From positions 1 to 64,000 of the forward strand of contig NZ_CAJVAP010000002.1 of NCBI RefSeq assembly GCF_910593785.1: DNA of 64,000 bases, given 5' to 3'. Below are positions 8,619 to 18,495 of this stretch, in pieces. Every line of letters begins with the position of its first letter. The first letter of the stretch is position 1. The position numbers and the translations under genes were made by a program. The notes below the pieces were generated by a model. The model saw only the letters and a list, made by a program, of their open reading frames with translations. It did no database searches and had not been told where the DNA came from. This DNA comes from Leucobacter soli (GTDB lineage: Bacteria > Actinomycetota > Actinomycetes > Actinomycetales > Microbacteriaceae).

Positions 8619-9857
8619 TCACCGCGCGGATCTCCTCGCCCGCGGGCCCCGAAGCAGGAACGCGGCCGCCGCCACGGCCGAGGCGAGCGAACCCACCATG
8701 ACGGCGAGCCGGGCCACGTCGGCCTCCGGTCCGGCGAAGCTGAGATCGGCGATGAGCAGCGAAACCGTGAAGCCGATCCCGGCGAGGCAGAAGACTCCGA
8801 AACGCTCGCGACGGTCGCCGCCGAGTACGGTGCCGGTCAGACGGGTCAGGATCCAGACGCTCAGCCCGATTCCGAGCGGCTTCCCGACGAGCAGGCCGAG
8901 GACCACCCCGATGGCGACCGGATCGGTCGCGAAGCCCGCCGCACCGCTGATCGGCACGCCTGCGGCGAAGAAGGCGAAGACCGGCACCGCGATCCCGCTC
9001 GACAGGGGACCGAAACGATAGCCGAACGACTCGGCGAGGTCGATCCGCTCGGCCACGTCCCCGACCCCGCGGCGACGGTCTCGTGCGGCGACGGGCACGG
9101 CGAACGCGAGCAGGACGCCGGCGATCGTCGCGTGCAGTCCGGAGGCGTGCACGAGCGCCCAGACCAGCGCCCCGAGGGGCAGCAGGACGATCCAGGCCAG
9201 AGGGCGGTGACGGTCGAACCAACCGGCGCACCGCTGCACGAGCACGGCGTAGAGCGCAAGGGGGAGCGCGGCGGCTGCGAGCCAGATCCATTGCAGCCCG
9301 TCGGCGTAGAAGATCGCGATGATGGTGATCGCGATGAAGTCGTCGACCACGGCGAGGGTGAGCAGGAACACTCGCAGGACCGGCGGGATTCTCGGCGCGA
9401 TCAGCCCGAGCACGGTGACGGCGAAGGCGATGTCGGTCGCCGTCGGGACGGCCCAGCCCCGCGCGCCCGATCCGCCCGCGTTCACGGCGAGGAAGATCGA
9501 CGCGGGGAGCAGCACGCCGCCGAAGGCGGCGCCGACCGGGACGATCGCGGTTGCGAGATTCCGCAGCGCTCCGCCCGCGAACTCGCGCTTCAACTCGAGC
9601 CCGACCATGAAGAAGAAGACCGCGAGCAACCCGTCGGAGGCCCAGGCGCCGAGACTCAGATCGAGATGCCAGCCGGCGGGCCCGATCTTGAAGTCCCGCA
9701 GCGCGTCGTACGCGTCGGCCCACGGGCTGTTCGCGGCGGCGAAGCCGAGCGCTGCCGCGATGAGGACGAGGATCCCGCTCGCGAACTCGGCGCGCAGGAG
9801 GCGGGTGACGCGGGCCGCCTCGCGGCGGCTGACGAGGACGGCACGGTTCAGGGTCAC
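8619..9857 (-). CDS. nhaA: Na+/H+ antiporter NhaA
   Basis: A 412-residue inner-membrane antiporter that exchanges cytoplasmic Na+ for external H+ and helps in pH and salt homeostasis. It has about 12 membrane segments and the family signature TLAVVDDFIAI with the two adjacent Asp residues that carry the ions. Other NhaA landmarks are FFFMVGLELKREF, AVPTATDIAF and FCLAGIGFTVSL. The length is usual for the family. The GTG start has GGAG about 7 nt upstream and a TACCCT hexamer 10 nt upstream. It is a single gene between the tRNA and a small membrane protein gene. Confidence 0.95.
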   Translation of the reverse strand: MTLNRAVLVSRREAARVTRLLRAEFASGILVLIAAALGFAAANSPWADAYDALRDFKIGPAGWHLDLSLGAWASDGLLAVFFFMVGLELKREFAGGALRNLATAIVPVGAAFGGVLLPASIFLAVNAGGSGARGWAVPTATDIAFAVTVLGLIAPRIPPVLRVFLLTLAVVDDFIAITIIAIFYADGLQWIWLAAAALPLALYAVLVQRCAGWFDRHRPLAWIVLLPLGALVWALVHASGLHATIAGVLLAFAVPVAARDRRRGVGDVAERIDLAESFGYRFGPLSSGIAVPVFAFFAAGVPISGAAGFATDPVAIGVVLGLLVGKPLGIGLSVWILTRLTGTVLGGDRRERFGVFCLAGIGFTVSLLIADLSFAGPEADVARLAVMVGSLASAVAAAAFLLRGPRARRSAR

Positions 9858-9985
9858 GGCGAGCTCCAGGGTAGACGGATGCGACTGCCGACCAGACTTC
9901 CTGGCTCACCTTCGTCGATCCTAGTCCCGCGAAGCTCGCCGGTCGTGCTCACCATGCCGGGAGGGAGTGCGGGCTAGGAGCGCTT

Positions 9986-10183
9986 CTACTCGGCCTCGAA
10001 CTGCTCGTCATCCAGCTGCTTGGCCACGCCGACGATCGCGAGCACGAGCCCGGCCGCCCAGACGCCCCACACGAGGAAGCGGCGCCAGTCCCGCGGCATC
10101 GACTGGGCCTGCCTCGCGGTGCCGAGGGCGCCGAAGAGGGCGCCGATGACTCCCATATTGGTCAGATACTTGCCGATCGACAT
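9986..10183 (-). CDS. Small membrane protein of unknown function (65 aa)
   Basis: [20 protein letters not shown] at the N terminus gives one hydrophobic segment; [21 protein letters not shown] gives a second (about 35-55); the C terminus is acidic. I do not recognise a family. The start is supported by TAGGCT ending 6 nt before the ATG on the same strand, which points to a leaderless transcript. It is divergent from ilvD. Confidence 0.65.
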   Translation of the reverse strand: MSIGKYLTNMGVIGALFGALGTARQAQSMPRDWRRFLVWGVWAAGLVLAIVGVAKQLDDEQFEAE

Positions 10184-10189
10184 GCCGAC

Positions 10190-10195
10190 AGCCTA
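10190..10195 (-). promoter_or_regulatory. -10 hexamer TAGGCT of the 65-aa membrane protein gene
   Basis: Read on the minus strand, TAGGCT ends 6 nt before the ATG at 10183, the leaderless spacing. Confidence 0.5.
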
Positions 10196-10275
10196 CTCCG
10201 CACCGCCCGGCGAGCGCCTCCCCGCTCGTCGGCGCACCGGCGCATCCACGGCGCTGGGGAGCATACGGCCGGGAC

Positions 10276-10281
10276 TAGACT
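10276..10281 (+). promoter_or_regulatory. -10 hexamer TAGACT of ilvD
   Basis: TAGACT ends 7 nt before the ATG at 10289, the leaderless spacing; no ribosome site lies in front of ilvD. Confidence 0.55.
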
Positions 10282-10288
10282 GGACGCT

Positions 10289-11980
10289 ATGGCAGAGATC
10301 GACATGAAGCCGCGCAGTCGCGACGTCACCGACGGAATCGAGAAGGCCGCGTCTCGGGGCATGCTCCGGGCCGTCGGCATGGGCGACGAGGACTGGGACA
10401 AGCCCCAGATCGGCATCGCGAGCTCTTGGAACGACGTCACGCCGTGCAACCTGAGCCTCGACAGACTCGCGCAGGGCGCGAAGGAGGGCGTGCACTCCGG
10501 TGGCGGCTACCCGCTGCAGTTCGGCACCATCTCGGTGAGCGACGGCATCTCGATGGGGCACGAAGGCATGCACTTCTCGCTCGTCTCGCGCGAGGTCATC
10601 GCCGACTCGGTCGAGACGGTGGTCATGGCCGAGCGCCTGGACGGCACGGTCGTGCTCGCCGGCTGCGACAAGTCGCTGCCGGGCATGCTCATGGCGGCCG
10701 CCCGGCTCGACCTCGCCTCGGTCTTCCTCTACGCAGGATCGATCGCCCCCGGCTGGGTCAAGCTCTCGGACGGGACCGAGAAGCAGGTCACGATCATCGA
10801 CGCGTTCGAAGCGGTCGGCGCCTGCAAGGCTGGCACCCTGAGCGAGGAGGACCTGAAGCGCGTCGAGTGCGCGATCGCCCCCGGCGAGGGCGCCTGCGGC
10901 GGCATGTACACGGCGAACACGATGGCCTGCGTCGCCGAGGCGCTCGGCATGAGCCTTCCCGGCTCCGCCGCGCCGCCGAGCGCGGATCGCCGTCGCGACT
11001 ACTACGCGCACCGCTCCGGGGAGGCCGTCGTCAACCTCCTGCGCCAGGGCATCACGTCGCGCGACATCCTGACCAAGAAGGCGTTCGAGAACGCCATCGC
11101 CGTGGCCATGGTGCTGGGCGGTTCGACGAACGCCGTGCTGCACCTCCTCGCCATCGCTCGCGAGGCAGAGGTCGAGCTCACGCTCGACGACTTCACCCGT
11201 ATCGGCGAGAAGACGCCGCACCTGGCCGACATGAAGCCCTTCGGCCGGTACGTCGCCGAGGACTTCGATCGCGTCGGAGGCATGCCCGTCATCATGAAGG
11301 CGATGCTCGACGCAGGACTCCTGCACGGCGACGCCCTCACCGTCACCGGCAAGACGGTCGCGGAGAACCTCGCCGACGTCACGACCGAGATCGACGGCAA
11401 GGTGATCCGCAAACTCGACGACCCGCTGCACGCGAACGGCGGCCTGACGATCCTCGGCGGCACGCTGGCGCCCGAGGGCGCGGTCGTCAAGACGGCCGGC
11501 TTCGACGCGGAGCTGTTCGAGGGGCCGGCGCGCGTGTTCGAGCGCGAGCGGGCGGCCATGGATGCGCTGACCGAGGGCAAGATCGGCAAGGGCGACATCG
11601 TCGTGATCCGCTACGAGGGTCCGAAGGGCGGGCCGGGCATGCGCGAGATGCTCGCGATCACCGGCGCCATCAAGGGCGCTGGCCTCGGCAAGGATGTACT
11701 ACTATTGACGGACGGCAGATTCTCGGGCGGCACAACCGGCCTGTGCATCGGTCATATCGCGCCGGAGGCCTCGGACGGAGGCCCGGTGGCGCTGGTGCGC
11801 GACGGTGACCTGATTCGGGTCGACATCGCCGCGAAGACGCTCGATCTGTTGGTGGATCCCGCAGAGCTCGAGGCGCGCAAGGCAGCCTGGGCGCCGTTGC
11901 CCCCGCGGTACACCCGTGGTGTACTCGCGAAGTACGCCAAGCTCGTGCATTCGGCCAGCGAGGGTGCTATCACGGGTTGA
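10289..11980 (+). CDS. ilvD: Dihydroxy-acid dehydratase
   Basis: A 563-residue iron-sulfur dehydratase that makes 2-oxo acids from 2,3-dihydroxy acids, the third step shared by valine and isoleucine synthesis. Family marks are complete: [14 protein letters not shown] near residue 35, the cluster Cys in GCDKSLPGM, a second Cys in [20 protein letters not shown] (about 200), and the C-terminal [21 protein letters not shown]. The start is fixed by the leaderless-type promoter at 10276. ilvB follows after 109 bp that contain a hairpin, so ilvD and ilvBNC may be expressed separately. Confidence 0.97.
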   Translation: MAEIDMKPRSRDVTDGIEKAASRGMLRAVGMGDEDWDKPQIGIASSWNDVTPCNLSLDRLAQGAKEGVHSGGGYPLQFGTISVSDGISMGHEGMHFSLVSREVIADSVETVVMAERLDGTVVLAGCDKSLPGMLMAAARLDLASVFLYAGSIAPGWVKLSDGTEKQVTIIDAFEAVGACKAGTLSEEDLKRVECAIAPGEGACGGMYTANTMACVAEALGMSLPGSAAPPSADRRRDYYAHRSGEAVVNLLRQGITSRDILTKKAFENAIAVAMVLGGSTNAVLHLLAIAREAEVELTLDDFTRIGEKTPHLADMKPFGRYVAEDFDRVGGMPVIMKAMLDAGLLHGDALTVTGKTVAENLADVTTEIDGKVIRKLDDPLHANGGLTILGGTLAPEGAVVKTAGFDAELFEGPARVFERERAAMDALTEGKIGKGDIVVIRYEGPKGGPGMREMLAITGAIKGAGLGKDVLLLTDGRFSGGTTGLCIGHIAPEASDGGPVALVRDGDLIRVDIAAKTLDLLVDPAELEARKAAWAPLPPRYTRGVLAKYAKLVHSASEGAITG

Positions 11981-12003
11981 GCGGATCACGCTCCGCCCCC
12001 GAT

Positions 12004-12029
12004 CGATCCTCGCCTTCGGCGAGCGATCG
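12004..12029 (+). other. Hairpin between ilvD and ilvB
   Basis: CGATC-CTCGCC pairs with GGCGAG-(C)-GATCG around a TTC loop. There is no following T run, so it may be a weak terminator or a processing/stability structure rather than a classical terminator. Confidence 0.45.
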
Positions 12030-12089
12030 TACGGCGGCGCGGCCGTGGTGCGGCGGTGACGGCGACATCGAACGACAGAGAGTTATGAA

Positions 12090-13904
12090 ATGAACGCGGA
12101 AGCGAGTGCATCACCCGCAACGACCGGCCTCAGCGGCACGGGCGCGGCATCGGCCGGCGAACGGATGACGGGCGCCGACGCCGTCGTCCGCAGCCTCGAG
12201 GCGCTCGGCGTGAGCGACGTCTTCGGTCTGCCCGGCGGAGCGGTGCTGCCGCTCTACGACACCTTGGCGAACGACCACGAGCTGCGGCACATCCTGGTTC
12301 GTCATGAGCAGGGCGGCGGTCACGCCGCAGAGGGCTTCGCCGCGGCGAGCGGCAAGGTGGGCGTCTGCATCGCCACCTCCGGGCCCGGAGCGACGAACCT
12401 CGTGACCGCGATCGCCGACGCCTACATGGACTCGGTGCCGATGCTCGCGATCACCGGTCAGGTCTTCTCGCACCTCATGGGCACCGACGCCTTCCAGGAG
12501 GTCGACATCGTCGGCGTGACCATGCCGATCACCAAGCACTCCTTCCTCGTGAAGCGGGCGGAGGACGTGCCCGGCGCGATCGCGGCCGCCTACCATCTCG
12601 CCTCGACCGGCCGTCCGGGTCCCGTGCTCGTGGACATCACCAAGGACGCCCAGGAGGGCGAGCTCGACTTCGTGTGGAACGCGCAGGTCGACCTGGCCGG
12701 CTACCGTCCCATCACCAAGGCCAACAGCAAGCAGATCCAGGCCGCGGCCGATCTCATCGCCGAAGCCGTGCGCCCCGTGTTCTACGTCGGCGGCGGTGTG
12801 GGCCGGGCCGGCGCCTCCGAGGAGCTGCTGCAGCTCGCCGAGCTGGTCGGCGCTCCCGTCGTCACCACGCTGATGGCGCGGGGCGTGTTCCCCGACTCGC
12901 ACCCGCAGCACCTCGGCATGCCCGGCATGCACGGCACGGTGCCCGCCGTGCTCGCGCTGCAGGAGTCCGATCTGCTGATCACGCTCGGTGCCCGCTTCGA
13001 CGACCGCGTCACCGGCAAGGCCGCGCTCTTCGCGCCCGAGGCGAAGGTGATCCACGCCGACATCGACCCGGCGGAGATCGGCAAGATCCGCGCCGCGGAC
13101 GTGCCGATCGTGGGCGACGCCGCCGAGGTGATCGCGGATCTCATCGCCGCGGTCTCCACTGCGAAGGTCGGCCGCGAGTTCGCCGACACGTCCGCCTGGT
13201 GGGCGCGGCTGAACGAGCTGCGCGAGAAGTACCCGCTGGGCTACACCGAGACGAGCGACGGCCTGCTCTCCCCGCAGTACGCGATCCAGCGCATCGGTGA
13301 GCTGACCGGTCCCGAGGGGATCTACGTGGCCGGTGTCGGCCAGCACCAGATGTGGGCCGCCCAGTTCATCAAGTACGAGCGCCCCAACTCCTGGCTCAAC
13401 TCCGGCGGCGCCGGCACGATGGGCTACGCGGTCCCCGCCGCCATGGGTGCGAAGGTCGCCGAGCCGGACCGCGTGGTCTGGGCGATCGACGGCGACGGCT
13501 GCTTCCAGATGACCAACCAGGAGCTCGCCACCTGCACGGTGAACGACATCCCCATCAAGGTCGCCGTCATCAACAATTCGTCGCTCGGCATGGTCCGTCA
13601 GTGGCAGACGCTGATCTACGACGGCCGCTACTCGAACACCGAGCTCAACACCGGCCACGGCAGCGCTCGTGTGCCCGACTTCGTGAAGATGGGCGAGGCC
13701 TACGGCTGCCTGTCGATCCGAGTCGAGCGCGAGGATCAGGTCGACGATGCGATCAAGCTCGCGCTCGAGACCAACGACCGCCCGGTCGTGATCGAGTTCG
13801 TGGTGAGCGCCGACGCCATGGTCTGGCCGATGGTCCGCCAGGGCACCTCGAACAGCGACATCCAGTACGCCCTCGAACACAGCCCCGAGTGGGGGGAGGA
13901 GTAG
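12090..13904 (+). CDS. ilvB: Acetolactate synthase, large (catalytic) subunit
   Basis: A 604-residue thiamine-diphosphate enzyme that condenses two pyruvates (or pyruvate and 2-oxobutyrate), the first committed step to valine, leucine and isoleucine. The N-terminal domain carries [17 protein letters not shown] and the catalytic-Glu region [13 protein letters not shown]. The C-terminal domain has the ThDP/Mg motif [15 protein letters not shown] ending in NN ([13 protein letters not shown]). About 20 N-terminal residues are low complexity. The ATG at 12090 follows GAGAG with suitable spacing. The regulatory subunit gene starts 2 bp after the stop. Confidence 0.97.
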   Translation: MNAEASASPATTGLSGTGAASAGERMTGADAVVRSLEALGVSDVFGLPGGAVLPLYDTLANDHELRHILVRHEQGGGHAAEGFAAASGKVGVCIATSGPGATNLVTAIADAYMDSVPMLAITGQVFSHLMGTDAFQEVDIVGVTMPITKHSFLVKRAEDVPGAIAAAYHLASTGRPGPVLVDITKDAQEGELDFVWNAQVDLAGYRPITKANSKQIQAAADLIAEAVRPVFYVGGGVGRAGASEELLQLAELVGAPVVTTLMARGVFPDSHPQHLGMPGMHGTVPAVLALQESDLLITLGARFDDRVTGKAALFAPEAKVIHADIDPAEIGKIRAADVPIVGDAAEVIADLIAAVSTAKVGREFADTSAWWARLNELREKYPLGYTETSDGLLSPQYAIQRIGELTGPEGIYVAGVGQHQMWAAQFIKYERPNSWLNSGGAGTMGYAVPAAMGAKVAEPDRVVWAIDGDGCFQMTNQELATCTVNDIPIKVAVINNSSLGMVRQWQTLIYDGRYSNTELNTGHGSARVPDFVKMGEAYGCLSIRVEREDQVDDAIKLALETNDRPVVIEFVVSADAMVWPMVRQGTSNSDIQYALEHSPEWGEE

Positions 13905-13906
13905 TC

Positions 13907-14416
13907 ATGAGCCGTCACGTACTCAGCCTCCTGGTCGAAGACAAGCCGGGCCTGCTCACGCGCGTCGCCGGGCTCTTCGCCCGTCGCGGATTCAACATCG
14001 AGTCGCTCGCGGTCGGCCCGACCGAGGTGCACGGGCTCTCGCGCATCACGGTCGTCGTCGACGAAGAGGATCTGCCGCTCGAGCAGGTCACCAAGCAGCT
14101 CAACAAGCTCGTCAACGTCATCAAGATCGTCGAGCTCGAAGACAGCCAGTCGGTGCAGCGCGAGCACATGCTCATCAAGGTCCGCGTCGACAACCAGACG
14201 AGATCCCACGTGCTCGAGGCCGTCAACCTCTTCCGTGCTCGCGTCGTCGATGTCGTCCCCGACGCGCTCGTCATCGAGGTCACGGGCGATACGGGTAAGA
14301 TCCAGGCGTTCCTGCGCGTGCTCGAGCCCTTCGGGATCAAGGAGATCGCCCAGTCCGGGCTGATCGCCGTGGGCCGCGGATCGAAGTCGATCACCGAACG
14401 CGTCTTCAAGAACTGA
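13907..14416 (+). CDS. ilvN: Acetolactate synthase, small (regulatory) subunit
   Basis: A 169-residue regulatory subunit that activates IlvB and confers feedback inhibition by branched-chain amino acids. The N-terminal ACT domain is clear (LSLLVEDKPGLLTRVAGLF, then RRGFNIESLAVG), followed by the ALS_ss C-terminal domain (residues about 85-165, ending GLIAVGRGSKSITERVFKN). The ATG at 13907 comes 2 bp after the ilvB stop with GGAGGAG overlapping the end of ilvB, so the two are translated from one message. Confidence 0.97.
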   Translation: MSRHVLSLLVEDKPGLLTRVAGLFARRGFNIESLAVGPTEVHGLSRITVVVDEEDLPLEQVTKQLNKLVNVIKIVELEDSQSVQREHMLIKVRVDNQTRSHVLEAVNLFRARVVDVVPDALVIEVTGDTGKIQAFLRVLEPFGIKEIAQSGLIAVGRGSKSITERVFKN

Positions 14417-14438
14417 GAGGATCGCGCGCGATCCTCTC
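14415..14438 (+). repeat. Perfect 24-bp palindrome between ilvN and ilvC
   Basis: GAGAGGATCGCG (14415-14426) is followed directly by its exact reverse complement (14427-14438), starting at the ilvN stop codon. No T run follows, so it is more likely a processing, stability or partial attenuation element than a terminator. Confidence 0.65.
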
Positions 14439-14452
14439 TGAAGAACGAGTAA

Positions 14453-15508
<1,056 letters not shown>

Positions 15509-15527
15509 CGCTTCGAGATCGACGTAT

Positions 15528-15575
15528 CGAATGGGCGGGGGCCCGGAGCCGAGGCTCCGGGCCCCCGCCCATTCG
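15528..15575 (+). terminator. Strong hairpin between convergent ilvC and the ABC permease gene
   Basis: A 23-bp perfect inverted repeat (15528-15550 and 15553-15575), very GC rich with a 2-nt centre, lies between the two convergent stops. It is symmetrical, so it can act in both directions; it lacks a long T run. Confidence 0.8.
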
Positions 15576-15587
15576 GCGGTGTGCGGT

Positions 15588-16388
15588 TCATCTCCGGGGG
15601 AAGCGCCAGGCGACGATGAGCGCACCGGCCGCGACGATGCCCGCGCACCACAGGAGTGCGAAGCCGAGCTGGCCCCCGGGATCCTGCCCTGCGAGCAGCG
15701 AGCGGATCGCATCGGTCAGCGGTGTGACCGGCTGCGCGGCGGCGGCCGGCTGCAGCCAGGCCGGCAGGGTGTCGAGCGGCACGAAGGCGCTCGACAGGTA
15801 GGGCAGGAAGAGGATGCCGAAGCCGTAGCCGTTCGCCGACTCGGGGCTCGAAGCCAGGAGGCCGATGGCCGCGAAGACGACCGTGACGGCGACGATCCAG
15901 GCGAGCACGACGCCGATCGCCGCGATCCACTGCCACGCATCGGCCTGGGGTCTGAAGCCGAGCAGCAGCGCGACCCCGAGCACGAGCGCCGTGGCGAACA
16001 GGTTGCGCAGCACGCTCGCCGCGACGTGTCCGACGAGACAGGCGGACGCCGGGGCCGAGAGGCTGCGGAAGCGCTGCATCGCGCCGCCCGTGACGTCGCG
16101 GTTGACCGAGACAGCCACAGAAGCGGCGCCGAAGCCCGAGCAGAGCACGATGATGCCGGGCGTGACGAAGTCGACGTAGCGGCCGTCCGAGCTGATCGCG
16201 CCGCCGAACACGACGGTGAACAGCAGCATGAGCATGACCGGCAGCACGATCGCGAGCAGCAGGCCCTCGCCGTCGCGCAGGCTGTGGTGCATGCTGCGCC
16301 CGATGAAGACGCGGCTCGCGGTGAACGCTCCGGCGCCGGGGTGCGGCTCGAAGGCGGGCCGGGCGGTGAGGTTCGCCTGCGCGCTCAT
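15588..16388 (-). CDS. ABC-2 type transporter permease (DrrB-like)
   Basis: A 266-residue membrane subunit with six predicted membrane segments and the ABC-2 exporter pattern (SMHHSLRDGEGLLLAIVLPV, then LFLPYLSSAFVPLDTLP, characteristic of DrrB-like efflux permeases). The ATG at 16388 overlaps the stop of the upstream ATPase gene by four bases (ATGA), so the two subunits are translationally coupled. Known relatives export drugs or lipids; the substrate here is unknown. The divergent TetR gene probably controls both. Confidence 0.9.
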   Translation of the reverse strand: MSAQANLTARPAFEPHPGAGAFTASRVFIGRSMHHSLRDGEGLLLAIVLPVMLMLLFTVVFGGAISSDGRYVDFVTPGIIVLCSGFGAASVAVSVNRDVTGGAMQRFRSLSAPASACLVGHVAASVLRNLFATALVLGVALLLGFRPQADAWQWIAAIGVVLAWIVAVTVVFAAIGLLASSPESANGYGFGILFLPYLSSAFVPLDTLPAWLQPAAAAQPVTPLTDAIRSLLAGQDPGGQLGFALLWCAGIVAAGALIVAWRFPRR

Positions 16389-17278
16389 GCCGCTGCCTCC
16401 TCTTCGGCCGGGGTCCGCTTGTTCCTGCCGGTGAGGGCGAGGAACGCGTCGTCGAGCCCGGGACGGCGCAGCTCGACGCGCATGGCACGTTCGTCTTCGC
16501 TCAAATCGGCGAGCGCTCGGGCGAGACCGCCCGCCGTGCGATCGATTTCGAGCGTGCGCGCGACGCGGCCTCCGGCGTCGACCAGTACCGCGGCCTCCTC
16601 GCCGACGAGCGACACGAGCGACGCCACGGTGCCGTCGGCGACGATCCGCCCGCCGTCCAGGATGGCGACCCGATCGGCGAGTGCCTCGGCCTCGTCGAGC
16701 ATCTGCGTCGTGAGAAAGACGCTGCACCCCTCGGAGGCGAGTCTCGCGATGTCGTCCCAGAGGTGCGAGCGGCTCGCCGGGTCGAGGCCGGTCGTCGGCT
16801 CGTCGAGGAAGAGCACCGCCGGCGTGCGCACGAGGGAGGCGGCGAGATCGACGCGACGCCGCATGCCGCCCGAGTAGCCGGAGACAGGGCGATCCGCCGC
16901 ATCCTCGAGTCCGAACGACGCGAGCAGCTCGCTCGCACGGCTGCGCGCGTCGAGGGTCGCGAGGCCGAGGAGCCTTGCGACCATGACGAGGTTCTCCCGC
17001 CCGGTGAGCGCCTCGTCCACCGAGGCGTACTGGCCGGTCGCCCCGATGAGCCGACGCACGGCCTTCGCCTCGTGCACGACGTCGTGGCCGAGCACGCGCG
17101 CCGTGCCGGAGTCGGGGCGGAGCAGGGTGGTGAGGATCGATACGAGTGTCGTCTTGCCTGCCCCGTTCGGCCCGAGCAGGGCGAAGATGCCGGCGGAGAG
17201 GTCGAGCGTGAGATCGTCGAGCACCCGATGGCCGCGATACCGCTTGCCGAGTCGCTCGAGCTCGATGGTGGTGGACAT
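16385..17278 (-). CDS. ABC transporter ATP-binding protein (DrrA-like)
   Basis: A 297-residue ATPase. Walker A GPNGAGKTT (about residues 37-45), signature SGYSGGMRRRVDLA, Walker B AVLFLDEPTTGLDP and the switch His region (FLTTQMLDEAEALADRVAIL, with Gln at the usual His position) are visible. The C-terminal ~80 residues match the DrrA-type extension. The start is set by GGAG in the leader, 6 nt upstream; the frame stays open far upstream but that part overlaps the divergent TetR gene and is a shadow. It forms an exporter with the permease encoded downstream. Confidence 0.92.
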   Translation of the reverse strand: MSTTIELERLGKRYRGHRVLDDLTLDLSAGIFALLGPNGAGKTTLVSILTTLLRPDSGTARVLGHDVVHEAKAVRRLIGATGQYASVDEALTGRENLVMVARLLGLATLDARSRASELLASFGLEDAADRPVSGYSGGMRRRVDLAASLVRTPAVLFLDEPTTGLDPASRSHLWDDIARLASEGCSVFLTTQMLDEAEALADRVAILDGGRIVADGTVASLVSLVGEEAAVLVDAGGRVARTLEIDRTAGGLARALADLSEDERAMRVELRRPGLDDAFLALTGRNKRTPAEEEAAA

Positions 17279-17299
17279 GGGGCTCCTTTCGCGTCGTAC

Positions 17300-17325
17300 A
17301 TAAACAGTATGCGTTATAAACAGTA
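17300..17325 (+). promoter_or_regulatory. Two direct 10-bp repeats, probable TetR operator
   Basis: ATAAACAGTA occurs at 17300-17309 and again at 17316-17325, 16 bp apart (about 1.5 helical turns). On the minus strand a candidate promoter for the ABC genes has GTGACA (17335-17330) and CATACT (17311-17306) with an 18-bp spacer, so one repeat overlaps the -10 and the other lies in the spacer. The second repeat is also next to the -10-like TATGAT (17341-17346) of the TetR gene. Confidence 0.55.
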
Positions 17326-17371
17326 GATTTGTCACGCAGTTATGATGGTGCGAAGAGTCGAGGAGGTTCGA

Positions 17372-18361
17372 ATGGTCGAGGGAGACGTGTCGCGCACGCT
17401 CGCGCTCGCCTGGGGGCTCGCGGCGGCACCCCAGCGCGGGCCCAAGCGGGAGCTGACGCTCGAACGCATCGTCGAGGCCGCGATCGAGATCGCCGACGCC
17501 GAGGGGCTCGGGGCGGTCACGATGCAGCGGGTGGCGCAGCGCTTCGAGTTCAGCACCATGGCGCTGTACCGCTACGTCGCCACCAAGGACGAACTCCATC
17601 GGCTGATGCTCGACACGGCGCTCGCGGGAGCCTCCGACGACGGCGACCCGGGCGACTGGCAGGAGGGGCTCGGCGGCTTCCTCCGCGAGCTCGTCGCGGG
17701 GTACCGGCGCCATCCCTGGACGCTCGACATCCCGCTCGCCAGCGACATCCACCTGATGCCCGGCCAGATCGCCGCGGCGGATCGCGGGCTGCGCAGCATG
17801 CGGGAGCTGGCGGTCCCCGCCGAGATGAAGCTCGGCGTGCTGATGCTGCTCTCGGCGTTCGCCCGCGGACACGGCGAGATCGAGCGCGAGGTGCTCGCGG
17901 GCATGATCATCGGCCCCGAGACGCGAGCGCTGCTCGCGGAGGCCGTCGTACCGGCGCGCTTCCCGGATGTCGGTCCGCTGATCGCGAACGGCGTCTACCT
18001 CCAGGACGGCGCCGATGCCTCGGCTTCGTCCGAGGACGACGCCGAGCAGATCCTCGGCTTCGCGATCGAGGTGCTCGTCTCCGGCCTGACGCAGGCCTTC
18101 GCGCAGGCGGACGATCCGGCGGGCGAGGCCGCACCGCCCGTACCGCCCTCGGACGCGGAGGCGGCTCGGCCCGCGCGCGCACCCTCCCCGCAGCAGGCTC
18201 ACGAGGTCGCTGAGGCGGAGCTGCGCGCGCATATCGCCCTGCGCAAGCGGACGCAGCAGCGGGTGCGCGAGCTCGAGAAGCAGGAGGCGGTGCTGCGGCG
18301 CGCCCGCGACCGCGCCAAGGAGCTCGCGAAAGCCCATGCGAGGCTCGCGGAGACCCCGTAG
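17372..18361 (+). CDS. TetR family transcriptional regulator with coiled-coil tail
   Basis: A 329-residue regulator. The N-terminal helix-turn-helix is clear: LTLERIVEAAIEIADAEG, then VTMQRVAQRFEFSTMALYRYV (residues about 27-75). The middle fits the TetR C-terminal ligand domain used with drug-efflux genes. The last ~70 residues are Ala/Glu/Arg-rich, strongly helical and probably coiled coil (VRELEKQEAVLRRARDRAKE), an extension most TetR proteins lack. The ATG at 17372 has AGGAGG five bases upstream; an in-frame ATG at 17342 has none. It is divergent from the ABC exporter and shares a 93-bp control region with it. Confidence 0.92.
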   Translation: MVEGDVSRTLALAWGLAAAPQRGPKRELTLERIVEAAIEIADAEGLGAVTMQRVAQRFEFSTMALYRYVATKDELHRLMLDTALAGASDDGDPGDWQEGLGGFLRELVAGYRRHPWTLDIPLASDIHLMPGQIAAADRGLRSMRELAVPAEMKLGVLMLLSAFARGHGEIEREVLAGMIIGPETRALLAEAVVPARFPDVGPLIANGVYLQDGADASASSEDDAEQILGFAIEVLVSGLTQAFAQADDPAGEAAPPVPPSDAEAARPARAPSPQQAHEVAEAELRAHIALRKRTQQRVRELEKQEAVLRRARDRAKELAKAHARLAETP

Positions 18362-18437
18362 CGCGTGCCGCATCCGACGCGCGACCGCGTCGCAGCCCTC
18401 GGCGTGTTCGCTCTTCCCGGCCGTGCTGCAATCGGGA

Positions 18438-18443
18438 TAGGCT
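18438..18443 (+). promoter_or_regulatory. Putative -10 hexamer TAGGCT of the SPFH/zinc-ribbon gene set
   Basis: TAGGCT would place a start point near 18450, giving a leader of roughly 45 nt before the GTG at 18496 that includes GAGGA as ribosome site. Confidence 0.45.
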
Positions 18444-18495
18444 GGCACTGTTCATGGCGGATGCCCCGAGCGGGCGCACCAGTGAGGATGGCGAC

